This document shows positions 34,192-42,243 of a DNA stretch of 64,000 nt, in pieces. Position numbers and translations under genes: made by a program. The DNA is taken from assembly GCA_964432415.1 (NCBI GenBank), contig CAYSNW010000005.1:41457-105456 (forward strand). Reading direction: 5' to 3'. The first letter of the stretch is position 1. Every line of letters begins with the position of its first letter. Under the pieces are notes generated by a model. The model searched no databases, had not been told where the DNA came from, and worked only from the letters and a program-made list of their open reading frames with translations. The DNA is from JAFECT01 sp964432415. GTDB taxonomy: Bacteria; Pseudomonadota; Alphaproteobacteria; Caulobacterales; Caulobacteraceae.

Positions 34192-34314
34192 CTTCCGCAC
34201 CCCGAAACACAGGTATCGGCGCCAGATGTGCGTCAACATTCGTCAGGGAGCGTACTTTTCCGAAGGCTGGGTGTAAGGGTGGGTCAACGGCCCGCCCAGG
34301 GCCTGGAGAGGTTC

Positions 34315-34674
34315 ATGGCCAGCCCAAAGAAGGCGCCCACCACCGCGCGTCCCCCGCGTCCCCGCCTTCCCGAATTCCGTGCGGCCATCGCCCAGGCGGA
34401 GGCCGACGGCACGCCCAAGGAAGATCTGGTCCTGCGCCTGACCCTGAAGGATGACGCCGACCTGCGCCGCGATCGCAGCGTGGGCCTGGACGAAATCCGC
34501 TTCGTCGAGGGGCGCATGCAGTTCCTGGGCGTGACGATCCTGGCCGGCGGCGTCAGCGAAAGCGCGCTGGTCGTGGGCCCGATCATCGAGGCCCCGCCGC
34601 CGGAGCCCAAGCCTAAGCCGAAGCGTCCCCGGAAGCCTGCCGCCAGTAAGGCTCAACCGGCCCCTGCAGCTTGA
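34315..34674 (+). CDS. Hypothetical protein with basic Pro/Lys tail
   Basis: 119 residues from the ATG at 34315 (TGGAGAGG just upstream; in-frame ATG at 34186 rejected). Basic start, then a compact middle (EDLVLRLTLKDDADLRRDRSVGLDEIRFVEGRMQFLGVTILAGG) and a disordered tail PPPEPKPKPKRPRKPAASK. Its last 62 bases overlap the 3' end of the DUF3297 gene on the other strand. No family recognised. Confidence 0.65.
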   Translation: MASPKKAPTTARPPRPRLPEFRAAIAQAEADGTPKEDLVLRLTLKDDADLRRDRSVGLDEIRFVEGRMQFLGVTILAGGVSESALVVGPIIEAPPPEPKPKPKRPRKPAASKAQPAPAA

Positions 34675-34870
34675 TGGTCAGGGGATTGCCGCGGCGATCC
34701 TTGGTCGTGCCCACCGTCAACCGCACCCACCCCTCGCTGACGCAGTACTCGTCGACATTGGTCTTGTCCTGACCCTTGAACAGGACGCCCACGCCGCGCT
34801 CGAGCACGGCGGCGTCGTAGTAGGGGCTGGACGGATCGGTCGACAGTCGGTCGGGGAGGGGCTCGCTCAT
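34613..34870 (-). CDS. DUF3297 family protein
   Basis: 85 residues from the ATG at 34870. MSEPLPDRLSTDPSSPYYD then GVGVLFKGQDKTNVDEYCVSEGWVRLTVGTTKDRRGNPLTIKLQGPVEPYW is the whole conserved DUF3297 domain. Function unknown. Its tail overlaps the convergent gene by 62 bp, an extensive antisense overlap. Confidence 0.85.
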   Translation of the reverse strand: MSEPLPDRLSTDPSSPYYDAAVLERGVGVLFKGQDKTNVDEYCVSEGWVRLTVGTTKDRRGNPLTIKLQGPVEPYWRQASGDASA

Positions 34871-34920
34871 GGGCGCGGTGATAGCCGGGTCGGACGGCGG
34901 CGCCAACCGAAGAGCCGCAA

Positions 34921-35316
34921 TCAGGCCTGGGCTGGACCGCCGTAGCTGACGTAGCCGCGCTCGACCATGCGCCGCAGCGCCTCGTAGGCCTCGCTCAGTT
35001 CCTCGAAATTGGCCCGCATCTGCGCCAGGCGCGAGATCTGGTCGGGCGGCGGGACGGCGTGGCCCGCCGTCATGGCCAGGGATTCGGCCACCCACTTGGC
35101 CCGGGCGCTGGCGGCCGCGACCGCCAGGCGTTGGAAGGTCCCGACGTCGATCTGGCCGAGGGCATGGCCGATCACCTCGCGATTGGAGACGTAAGCCGTG
35201 TAGTCGATCTGCTCGAGCTGGCCGCGCAGGCGGCGCTGGGCCTGCGGGTCGCTCGCCTCTTCCGGCTGGAAGTGATCGCTCGAGATCCGCACGCTGGATG
35301 TCCGCATCGAAGACAT
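34921..35316 (-). CDS. Hypothetical helical protein
   Basis: 131 residues, mostly helical, with Gln- and Ala-rich segments (QRRLRGQLEQIDYTAYVS, LAVAAASARAKWVAESLAM) and C-terminal LAQMRANFEELSEAYEALRRMVERGY. No leader, no family. Divergent from the attenuator-controlled chorismate mutase. Confidence 0.6.
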   Translation of the reverse strand: MSSMRTSSVRISSDHFQPEEASDPQAQRRLRGQLEQIDYTAYVSNREVIGHALGQIDVGTFQRLAVAAASARAKWVAESLAMTAGHAVPPPDQISRLAQMRANFEELSEAYEALRRMVERGYVSYGGPAQA

Positions 35317-35410
35317 GCCGTCCTCCCTGGCTCCGCAGGCTTTGAGGCGAGGGTAGGCGTGCGCGGGTTAATCGGGCCTGAAGCGCTCCCGGGCGGGGTC
35401 GCGCAAAAAT

Positions 35411-35428
35411 TGACCGACCGGACGGTCA
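35411..35428. promoter_or_regulatory. TGACCG/CGGTCA dyad in intergenic region
   Basis: Six-nt arms around six bases, inside a wider GCGCAA...TTGCGC symmetry at 35401-35434. Lies between two divergent units (start 35316 on minus, leader at 35598 on plus). The pattern suits a TetR-type dimer site; regulator unknown. Confidence 0.35.
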
Positions 35429-35527
35429 TTGCGCACGATCGGGGCAGTCAGCGAGGGGGTGGGCGCATTTTCCGTGCCCCAAATCCCACAGTGGCGCTGC
35501 GTCGCAGCAAAATCCTGCCTCCGGGAG

Positions 35528-35558
35528 TTGACCCACAGGCCCGCTTCAGGCGTTATCC
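35528..35558 (+). promoter_or_regulatory. Candidate promoter of the chorismate mutase leader
   Basis: TTGACC at 35528-35533 and TTATCC at 35553-35558, 19 nt apart. Weak match but well placed about 40 nt before the leader ORF. Confidence 0.35.
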
Positions 35559-35597
35559 CGCCGCCGGGTGTCCCGGCGCGTGTGACGGAGCAAGGCC

Positions 35598-35693
35598 ATG
35601 ACCCGGCTTGATATCTCCCCGGCCACCCCCGCGGTGTCTGCGCACGCCTATTATTTTAGCGGCTACTATTACGGCTTTCGATACGCCGGCTGA
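35598..35693 (+). CDS. Tyr/Phe-rich leader peptide of the chorismate mutase gene
   Basis: 31 residues, ATG with GGAG about 7 nt upstream. The body is unremarkable up to residue 17, then YYFSGYYYGFRY occurs: six Tyr and two Phe within residues 18-29, followed by A-G and TGA. This is the layout of an amino-acid-sensing attenuator leader. The stop lies inside the first strand of an alternative RNA helix (35684-35703). It ends 138 nt before the chorismate mutase ATG. Too short for routine gene calling. Confidence 0.75.
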   Translation: MTRLDISPATPAVSAHAYYFSGYYYGFRYAG

Positions 35694-35757
35694 GGCGATC
35701 GAGAGGGTTCTTCCCACAGCTTGATCGTCGGCCGGCGACCGCCCCGGAACGGGACGG
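35684..35757 (+). promoter_or_regulatory. Attenuator alternative helices before chorismate mutase
   Basis: Strand 2 (CGCCGGC at 35684-35690 and CGATCGAG at 35696-35703) can pair with strand 3 (CTTGATCG at 35720-35727 and GCCGGCG at 35731-35737), about 15 pairs with one G-U and a small internal loop. A competing hairpin CCGCCCCG-GAA-CGGGACGG at 35739-35757 (one mismatch) and GGCCG/CGGCC pairing at 35730-35734/35755-35759 could form instead. No strong U run follows, so control could be transcriptional (Rho or weak) or by RBS access. Confidence 0.55.
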
Positions 35758-35831
35758 CCATGCCCTGACATCACCCTATTTCCTTCAAATGAGCGCGCCC
35801 GAGCGGCGCCCATAGTCCACGAGCCGAAATC

Positions 35832-36608
35832 ATGACCAAACTGTCCGTTGTGCCCAGCCGCACCCCCGCCGCCCCCTCCAACGACCTGACGCTCGACGCC
35901 ATCCGCGCCGAGATCGACGGCGTCGACGACGAAATCCTGCAACTGATCCAGCATCGCCAGCGTCTTGCCGCCCGCATCGGCGAGATCAAGGACGCCGCCG
36001 GCGAGGGGCCTGCGCCGGGCCTGAAGCTGCGTCCCGACAGGGAGGCCAGCGTCATCTCCCGCCGGGTCGCCCGCGCCCAGCCCGGCTGCAAGCGCCTGGC
36101 CCAGGCCCTGTGGCGCGAGCTGATGAGCGCAGGCCTCTCCGTGCAGCAGCAGCTCGAGGTCGTTGTCTGGTCCGGCCCGCGCCGCGACGCCCGTGACGCC
36201 GCGCGCGCCCGTTTCGGCGGCTCGGCCGACTACCGGGACGCCCGCTCAGCCGCCGACGCGCTGGAGGCCGCGCTGAAGGACGACACCATCGCGGTGCTGG
36301 CGCTCGACCCGGATGACGCCTGGTGGGCGGAATTGCTGGACCGTCCCGATCTCTGGGTGTTCGAGGGCCTCGGCCGTCGCGGCCCCAGCGATCCGGCGGC
36401 CCTCGCCGTCGGCCGGGTCAACGCGGCGAACCTGGCGCGCGGCGGGGTGACCTACCGGATCTCCACCGGCGGCGACAGCGGCACCGACCACCGCGCCGAA
36501 CGCGTGATCTCGGTCAGCGAGGGACGGCGTCTCTGCGTCTCGCGCGACCTGGGCTCCGGCCCGCTGGACCGCGAGCACGGCGTGGTGGGAACGGCGGCGG
36601 GTGTCTGA
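35832..36608 (+). CDS. AroQ-type chorismate mutase with degenerate PDT-like C-terminal region
   Basis: 258 residues. Residues about 20-110 are an AroQ helix bundle: LDAIRAEIDGVDDEILQLIQHRQRLAARIGEIK (R, D, K of the fold) with the later helix SVISRRVA. From about 115 on, VVVWSGPRRDARDAARARFGG and following ADALEAALKDDTIAVLALDPDD recall the opening of prephenate dehydratase in outline, but without its catalytic motifs (no TRF or PIENS). Its role would be chorismate to prephenate. Preceded by a Tyr/Phe leader, so regulation by aromatic tRNA charging is likely. Confidence 0.8.
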   Translation: MTKLSVVPSRTPAAPSNDLTLDAIRAEIDGVDDEILQLIQHRQRLAARIGEIKDAAGEGPAPGLKLRPDREASVISRRVARAQPGCKRLAQALWRELMSAGLSVQQQLEVVVWSGPRRDARDAARARFGGSADYRDARSAADALEAALKDDTIAVLALDPDDAWWAELLDRPDLWVFEGLGRRGPSDPAALAVGRVNAANLARGGVTYRISTGGDSGTDHRAERVISVSEGRRLCVSRDLGSGPLDREHGVVGTAAGV

Positions 36609-36609
36609 G

Positions 36610-37446
36610 CTAGAGCTTCCCGCTCTTGATGAACCGCGCCGCGCGTTCGCCTTCCAGGTCGCCGGCCACGCCCATGCTGTGGTTGATGGTCAGGTGGGTT
36701 TCGCCCGGCGCGGGGACCACCTCGGCCTGGGCGCCGGCTGAGCGCAGGGCGCGGCCCAGATCACCGGAGGCTTCCCGCGAGGCGTCGCGGGCCGCCACGT
36801 GGAAGATCAGGAAGGGCGGGTAGTGCCCGCCCTTCTTCACCAGCAGGGTGGGCGACAGGGCGGCCGGATCGGGCAGGAAGGCGCGCTCGTAGGCCTGGTG
36901 CAGCACCGGCTGGCGCTCGATCTCCACCAGTTCCTTCTTGGCGTCGTAGCCGGCGCCGTCGACCGGGATGACGCCGGCCAGGTCCGAGGGGCTGTGGTCG
37001 TGGGCGCCCAGGTAGTGGGCGTCGACGCCGATCAGGGCGACCAGATGCGCGCCGGCAGAGTGGCCCATGACGAACAACCGTTTCGGATCGCCGCCGTGCT
37101 CCGCGCCATGGTCCAGCATCCAGGCGGCGGCCGCCGCCACGTCCTCGGCGCAGCCGCCGGCCTTCACCTGCGGAACCATGCGGTAGTTGGTCGAGGCCAG
37201 CAGCAGGCCGTGGCGTTCGGCGAAGCCGGGCAGGGCGTTGACCGCGCGCTTGTCGCCAAACGCCCAGGCGCCGCCGTGGACGAACAGCAGCATGGGCGCG
37301 CCCTTCAGGCCGGGACGCTCGTACAGGTCCAGCCGTTGGCGCGGATCGGGGCCGAAGCGGTGTTCCGTGGCGCCGGCGGCGGGCGCGGCGGCCATCACCA
37401 GCGGCGCGGCCAGCAGCGAAAGGGCTTCGCGGCGGGTGCTGTTCAT
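36610..37446 (-). CDS. Alpha/beta hydrolase, BD-FAE/esterase-like, exported
   Basis: 278 residues from the ATG at 37446 (GGAGG upstream; longer frame rejected). Tat-like leader STRREALSLLAAPLVMAA. Hormone-sensitive-lipase type motifs: LLFVHGGAWAFGDKRAV (HGG oxyanion), nucleophile elbow GHSAGAH, catalytic His in GETHLTINHSMG. Likely esterase or carboxylesterase; substrate unknown. Ends next to the chorismate mutase stop (convergent). Confidence 0.82.
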   Translation of the reverse strand: MNSTRREALSLLAAPLVMAAAPAAGATEHRFGPDPRQRLDLYERPGLKGAPMLLFVHGGAWAFGDKRAVNALPGFAERHGLLLASTNYRMVPQVKAGGCAEDVAAAAAWMLDHGAEHGGDPKRLFVMGHSAGAHLVALIGVDAHYLGAHDHSPSDLAGVIPVDGAGYDAKKELVEIERQPVLHQAYERAFLPDPAALSPTLLVKKGGHYPPFLIFHVAARDASREASGDLGRALRSAGAQAEVVPAPGETHLTINHSMGVAGDLEGERAARFIKSGKL

Positions 37447-37534
37447 ATCGGCCTCCATCTTCGTCGAACGGCGCAGCTTTTCTTTTCCGGCGGCTCTTGT
37501 CACCACAGGCCGGGAACTCCAGCTAGGGCGGCTT

Positions 37535-38914
37535 ATGTCCGCGCCGTCCGCCACCCTTTTGTCGCGTCTGCGCCTGCCGGCTCCCCAGGGGCTGGCGGAA
37601 CTGGTCAAGCTCGCCTGGCCGGTGGTGCTGGCGCGTGTCGGCATCATGACCATGGGCCTGACCGACCAGATCGTGGTCGGCCACCACTCGGCGCGCCAGC
37701 TGGGCTTCCACGCCCTGGGCTGGGCCCCGACCTCCATCGTGCTCGTGACCGCCGTGGGCCTCCTGCTGGGGGTGCAGGTGATGACCGCCCGCCACATCGG
37801 CGAGGGCCGCCGCGAGGCCGCCGGTGGCGTGCTGCGGCGCGGGATCGTCTATTCCTTCTGGATCGGCGTGGTTTCGGTCGCGATCCTGACCTTCGCCGGG
37901 CCGTCTTTCCTGCACGCCATCGGCCTGACGCCGGAGCTGGCCGACGGGGCCAGCGCGGCCATGCGCGTGTTCGCCTGGTCGCTGCCCTCCTACCTGGTCG
38001 CCACCGCCTGCATCTATTTCCTGGAAGCCCTGTCGCGGCCCAAGCCCGGCATGGTGGCCATGTGGATCGCCAACGGGGTCAACCTCGCCGCCAACCTTTG
38101 GCTGGTGCCGGGCCATTCCGGCCTGCCGGTCGAAGGTGCGGTCGCCGCCGGCTGGGCGACCTTCCTGGCGCGCGGCTTCCTGGTGATCTGGCTGCTGGTC
38201 TTCATCGCCCGCATGCCGGAGGCGAAGGCGCTGGGTCTGTTCAACAAGCCCATCGACGGCAAGGCTGCGGCCAGCGAGCAGCGCCGCATCGGCTACGGCT
38301 CGGGCGCCTCCATGTTCATCGAGGTCGGGGCCTTCGCGGCCATGACCATGATCGCCGGCCAGCTCGGCGCCCTGGAGGCGGCCAGCTGGGCCTCGGTGCT
38401 GAACACTTCGGCCCTGGTCTTCATGTTTCCCATGGGCCTCAGCGCCGCCACCGCGGTGCTGGTCGGCCGGGCCTACGGCGCGCGTGACCGCCACGGCGTC
38501 GTGCGCTCGGGCCAGCTGGCCTTCGGGGTGACCGCGGCGGTGATGACGCTGACCTCGCTGGTGGTGTTCCTCGGCGCCCGCCTCATCGCCTCGGCCTACA
38601 CCATCGACCCGGCCATGATCGCCATGACCGCGCCGGCCATGATGCTGTGCGGCCTGTTCTTCATTCCCGACGGGCTGCAGGTGGTCGCCGCCCAGGCCCT
38701 GCGCGCCCGCTCGGACGTGTGGCTGCCCACCGCCTTCCACCTGGCCAGCTACGGGGTGATCATGCTGCCGCTGGGCTGGTGGTTCGCCCACCGGGCGCAC
38801 CTGGGCGTCAACGGCCTGGTCTGGGCGGTGATCATCGCCAGCGCCGTCTCCGGCAGCCTGCTGGTCGGCCGCTTCCTGTGGTTGGGCCGCGGGCCGCTTC
38901 AGTCGTCGCCGTAG
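37535..38914 (+). CDS. MATE family efflux transporter
   Basis: 459 residues from the ATG at 37535. Twelve-helix MatE pattern with two repeats: GIMTMGLTDQIVVGHHSARQLGFHALGWAP in the first, and MIAGQLGALEAASWASVLNTSALVFMFPMGLSAATAVLVGRAYGARD in the second. Probably exports organic cations or drugs, or functions in cell-wall-lipid-type transport; not assignable. Its last 16 bases overlap the 3' end of the converging gene. Confidence 0.92.
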   Translation: MSAPSATLLSRLRLPAPQGLAELVKLAWPVVLARVGIMTMGLTDQIVVGHHSARQLGFHALGWAPTSIVLVTAVGLLLGVQVMTARHIGEGRREAAGGVLRRGIVYSFWIGVVSVAILTFAGPSFLHAIGLTPELADGASAAMRVFAWSLPSYLVATACIYFLEALSRPKPGMVAMWIANGVNLAANLWLVPGHSGLPVEGAVAAGWATFLARGFLVIWLLVFIARMPEAKALGLFNKPIDGKAAASEQRRIGYGSGASMFIEVGAFAAMTMIAGQLGALEAASWASVLNTSALVFMFPMGLSAATAVLVGRAYGARDRHGVVRSGQLAFGVTAAVMTLTSLVVFLGARLIASAYTIDPAMIAMTAPAMMLCGLFFIPDGLQVVAAQALRARSDVWLPTAFHLASYGVIMLPLGWWFAHRAHLGVNGLVWAVIIASAVSGSLLVGRFLWLGRGPLQSSP

Positions 38915-39927
38915 AGCTCGCCGATCGCCTGCGCGTCCCCGACATAGCTGAACCAGGGCTCGCAGGCGTTCTCCGCGGCGGTCTCCAGCTGCCACTGGGT
39001 GCGCCCGACATGAACACCCCAGGAGCGGAGTTCCGCGTTGATTTCCTCGCGGACCGCCAGCGGCGGCGCGCAGTTGTGGGACGCGCGCGCCTCGTCCAGC
39101 CGCCAGCCATGGGCCGGTTCGTTCCAGATCTCGACGATGACGCCGGGCGGTCCGACCCACTCGTAGAAGGCGTGCAGGCCCTTGGTCGCGCGGCCGATGC
39201 AGCTGCGCAGGCAGTTCTGGTAGCGCGCCGCCGCGTCGCGCATGGCGGCCTTGGTGGGCAGGTGGCGCAGGCGCGCGGTGCCGGGGAACGGCGGCGCCGG
39301 AACCTCGGGCAGCATGCCGTCCTGCACCGCGGTGAACAGCACCTTGGCCGTGGCCGCCCCGCCCCAGCGCAGGGCTTCCGCCGCGGCCTCCGCGGGCGTG
39401 CGGTTGCGCACGACGGCCCGCCAGGCGTCGGCCAGCAGCCGCGCCTGGGCCTCCTTCAGGGCGAAGCGGGATCCGACGCCGGCCTCTACCAGCGGGCTGG
39501 GCAGCAGGGAAAGGGTCGCGACGAGCGCGGGATCGATCCGCTGGGCGTGGCGCACCAGCTTGCAGCCGTGCGGATGGCGCAGCAGGGCGAGCAGGGCGCG
39601 GTAGTCGGCGGCCATCCAGGCGGTCTCGCCCATGTGGGCCAGGGCGCGGCGCAGGCCGTGGGGCGGGTCGACGATCACCGAACCGATGGCGTCGGCGAGA
39701 CCCGCGTCCAGCAGGACGTCAGGCTCGGGCAGGCCGACGTCGCCCCCGGCCAGGGTCAGGGCCAGGCAGACCAGGTGGCGCCGGTCCGCCGGTGAGGTCA
39801 GGAACGGCGTGTGAGGCTGTGGCCACAGGCCCGCGATCCGGGGCGCGAAGTCGCCGGCCAGGTAGCGCAGGAGGGCGGAGGGCGGACCCACGGCCACCGG
39901 CCGCGTCCGCTCAAGCAGGGCATGCAT
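38899..39927 (-). CDS. Hypothetical protein
   Basis: 342 residues, cytoplasmic. N-terminal part is helical and Leu/Ala rich (PPSALLRYLAGDFAPRIAGL; LRRALAHMGETAWMAADYRALLALLRHPHG). The second half has RYQNCLRSCIGRATKGLHAFYEWVGPPGVIVEIWNEP and ACEPWFSYVGD, with four cysteines. A remote likeness to PcfJ-type domains (CxxxC then Phe/Tyr and Trp) is possible but unproven. A strong hairpin lies directly upstream of the start. Confidence 0.6.
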   Translation of the reverse strand: MHALLERTRPVAVGPPSALLRYLAGDFAPRIAGLWPQPHTPFLTSPADRRHLVCLALTLAGGDVGLPEPDVLLDAGLADAIGSVIVDPPHGLRRALAHMGETAWMAADYRALLALLRHPHGCKLVRHAQRIDPALVATLSLLPSPLVEAGVGSRFALKEAQARLLADAWRAVVRNRTPAEAAAEALRWGGAATAKVLFTAVQDGMLPEVPAPPFPGTARLRHLPTKAAMRDAAARYQNCLRSCIGRATKGLHAFYEWVGPPGVIVEIWNEPAHGWRLDEARASHNCAPPLAVREEINAELRSWGVHVGRTQWQLETAAENACEPWFSYVGDAQAIGELYGDD

Positions 39928-39932
39928 GGTCT

Positions 39933-39963
39933 TCTCTCGAGGGCGCCCGCGCCTCTCGAGAGA
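39933..39963. promoter_or_regulatory. Inverted repeat beside the start of the unknown gene
   Basis: TCTCTCGAG (39933-39941) and CTCGAGAGA (39955-39963), 9-nt perfect arms and 13-nt loop. Begins 6 nt upstream of the minus-strand ATG at 39927, so it could shape translation or be an operator. Confidence 0.45.
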
Positions 39964-40203
39964 TGGCGCGGCTCAGACGGTGGTTAGGATCGTCGGTCGG
40001 GTGCGCGGCCAGGGCGGCTCATGCCGGGACGCGCGGAGCTGGCCGCCGAGGCAGCTGCTCTTCAGGATGTTCGCGTCGCGGGTCATGGAGTCGTTCCGGC
40101 TCCCTCGGTTTCGGGGACCGGCGATATCCCAGATGCGCGGCTCAGGCGCAAGCGGGGTGTGCTTTTCGCGCAGGAGGCGTGGCGGCGAGGCCACAGGGTC
40201 AAG

Positions 40204-41112
40204 TCAGACCCCGAGGATCCAGCCCTCTTCGCCCTGGACCACGGCGATGTCCGCTTCGCTCGCGCCCTTGGCGGGGGCGAAGGCCGCGCCCAGCGTGCCG
40301 GCCTCGTCCATGCGGGCCAGGGCCTCGCAGGCGCCGCGGACTTCGACGGCGGACTTCACCTCGCCCGGTTCGGCCTTGGCCGGGAACAGGGGCGGGAACA
40401 CCTCGGCCACCACGACGCTCAACGGCGCGACATCGGCTTCCGACAGCGCACGCCAGCCGGTGCCGAAGGGCCAGACCGCGACGCTGGAGCCCAGATCGTT
40501 GACCAGCCGGCGCGCCGCCGACATGCCCAGCAGCGCCTGGCCGCCGACCGCGCCGGCGCCGGTCATCTGCCACACCGCGCGCGGCGCCAGCTTGGGATGG
40601 GTCTTGCGGATCGCCTGCTCCACGCGGCGGAATTCCGGCACATCGCCGTAGCCGCCCGCGGGCTTGGTCGGCTGCAGCCAGCGCTGGGCGTAGCGGGGCG
40701 GACAGCCCCAGAAGGGCCGCGCCTCGTCGGTCATCAGCCGGTTGATCTTGGCGGCGACGGCGAAGCGGTTGTTGGTGTTGTCGGGCTTCTCCACGATGTT
40801 CGAGCCCAGGAAGGCCCACAGCGCCGACCAGGCCTCACCCTTCAGGTCCAGGCGCTTCGCCGTGCCCTCGGGCAGGCCCAGGCCGAAGTCGAAGCCGACC
40901 AGGGCGCGGTCGCCCCGCTTGGCCAGGTCGGCCAGGATGTTGCGCAGCAGGGCCTCGCCCTCGGCGCGGGTCTGGGGGTTGTGGGCCTCGTAAGCCAGGC
41001 GGAAGCGCACGTCGCGCTTCATCACCCCGATCCACAGGGTCTGGTCGCCGCCCTTGCGGCCTTCCGCCGCGTTCCACTGGGCCACCACGTATGCGCCGAA
41101 CAACCGGGCCAC
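40204..41112 (-). CDS. Uncharacterized protein, possible RNase H-like fold
   Basis: 302 residues, GTG start at 41112 with AGGAG 5 nt upstream; longer frame rejected. RDVRFRLAYEAHNPQTRAEGEALLRNILADLAKRGDRALVGFDFGLGLPEG has an Asp-containing strand (GFDFGLGLP) reminiscent of DUF429/RNase H-like proteins (inference). Central NNRFAVAAKINRLM and PFWGCPPRYAQRWLQP follow, then an acidic C terminus. Related proteins are sometimes named for cobalamin synthesis, which I cannot support here. Divergent from the Gfo/Idh gene. Confidence 0.6.
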   Translation of the reverse strand: MARLFGAYVVAQWNAAEGRKGGDQTLWIGVMKRDVRFRLAYEAHNPQTRAEGEALLRNILADLAKRGDRALVGFDFGLGLPEGTAKRLDLKGEAWSALWAFLGSNIVEKPDNTNNRFAVAAKINRLMTDEARPFWGCPPRYAQRWLQPTKPAGGYGDVPEFRRVEQAIRKTHPKLAPRAVWQMTGAGAVGGQALLGMSAARRLVNDLGSSVAVWPFGTGWRALSEADVAPLSVVVAEVFPPLFPAKAEPGEVKSAVEVRGACEALARMDEAGTLGAAFAPAKGASEADIAVVQGEEGWILGV

Positions 41113-41263
41113 GAAAACTCCTGTTTCAGTACCGCGCGCGGCTTGTAGCGCGCCTTGGCCGCGCAACAAACCGCGACTGAACGTGATCGTCCGTAATCTT
41201 GCTTTGCAGGGGTTCGAACGGCAGGTTCCGCGCCACTGAAGATGGGGGTCCATCCGAGGAATC

Positions 41264-42205
41264 ATGTCGCGAGTTCTGAGAGCAGGCGTCGCCGGAGCCG
41301 GCGTGTTCGGCGGCCACCACGCCCGCAAGTACGCAAGCCTGGACGATGTGGAGCTGGTCGGCGTGTACGACCGGGGGACCGGGCGCGCGCTGGAACTGGC
41401 CCAGACCATCGACGCGCGCGGCTTCGAGGCTGAGCACTGGGACGACTTCATCGGCCAGATCGATGTCCTGACCATCGCGGCGCCCGCCGTGGCCCACGCC
41501 TCCCTGGCGGTGCGCGCGCTCGAAGCCGGCGTCCACGTCTATGTCGAAAAGCCCATCGCCGCCTCGATCCAGGAGGCCGAAGCCATCATCGCCGCCGCCC
41601 ACGAGAACGGACGGGTGCTGGCCTGTGGGCACCAGGAACGCATCGTGTTCCGCGAGATGGGCCTGTTCGACACCCCCGAGACGCCGGTGCGCCTGGAAGC
41701 CACCCGCGCCGGGCCCTGGACCAACCGCTCCACCGACATCACCGTCGGGCTCGACCTGATGATCCACGACATCGACCTGGCCCTGTCCCTGGGCGCGGGC
41801 GATGCGACCGACGTGAAGGCCACATCCCGCTCCGTGATGGGTGAGCTGGCCGACGAGACCTCCGCCGAGATCGACTTTTCCGGCGGTCTGGTCGCCGCCT
41901 TCGAGGCCTCGCGCGCCGCCGAGGGGCGCAAGCGCACCATGCGGGTGGTCTATCCGTCCGGCGAGGTGTTCATCGACTTCATGGCGCGCAGCTTCGACAA
42001 CTCCACCCCGTTCGCGCTCAACGCCGGCTTCGCCGACACCCCGCGCGGCAAGGACCCGCTGGGCGCCAGCGTCGCCGACTTCCTGGCCGCGGTCCGCGGC
42101 GATCTTCCCCGCCCCGCCGTCACCGGCGAGGAGGCCGCCCTGGCGCTCCGCCTGGCGCTGGCGGTCGATGAGGCCGCGCCGACCCGGCGTCTGGCCACGG
42201 CCTGA
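41264..42205 (+). CDS. Gfo/Idh/MocA oxidoreductase (possible GnnA)
   Basis: 313 residues, NAD(P)-dependent Rossmann domain GVAGAGVFGGHHARKYA at the N terminus, EKPIAAS signature (EKP) with catalytic Lys, and DLMIHDIDLALSLG (His). Short length (about 310) and the adjacent DegT-type aminotransferase match the lipid A UDP-GlcNAc 3-oxidoreductase pair GnnA/GnnB, which makes UDP-GlcNAc3N. Caulobacter lipid A contains such diaminoglucose. Other sugar pathways are possible. Confidence 0.7.
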   Translation: MSRVLRAGVAGAGVFGGHHARKYASLDDVELVGVYDRGTGRALELAQTIDARGFEAEHWDDFIGQIDVLTIAAPAVAHASLAVRALEAGVHVYVEKPIAASIQEAEAIIAAAHENGRVLACGHQERIVFREMGLFDTPETPVRLEATRAGPWTNRSTDITVGLDLMIHDIDLALSLGAGDATDVKATSRSVMGELADETSAEIDFSGGLVAAFEASRAAEGRKRTMRVVYPSGEVFIDFMARSFDNSTPFALNAGFADTPRGKDPLGASVADFLAAVRGDLPRPAVTGEEAALALRLALAVDEAAPTRRLATA

Positions 42206-42243
42206 CCTGGCCGACCCACCCTACCTTTCAAGAGGCCACCTCA

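Noticed and set aside
39973..40194. 73-codon minus-strand ORF between two unknown genes
   Set aside because: No ribosome site for its GTG, Arg/Pro/Ser composition typical of non-coding GC-rich DNA; gap left unannotated apart from the hairpin.
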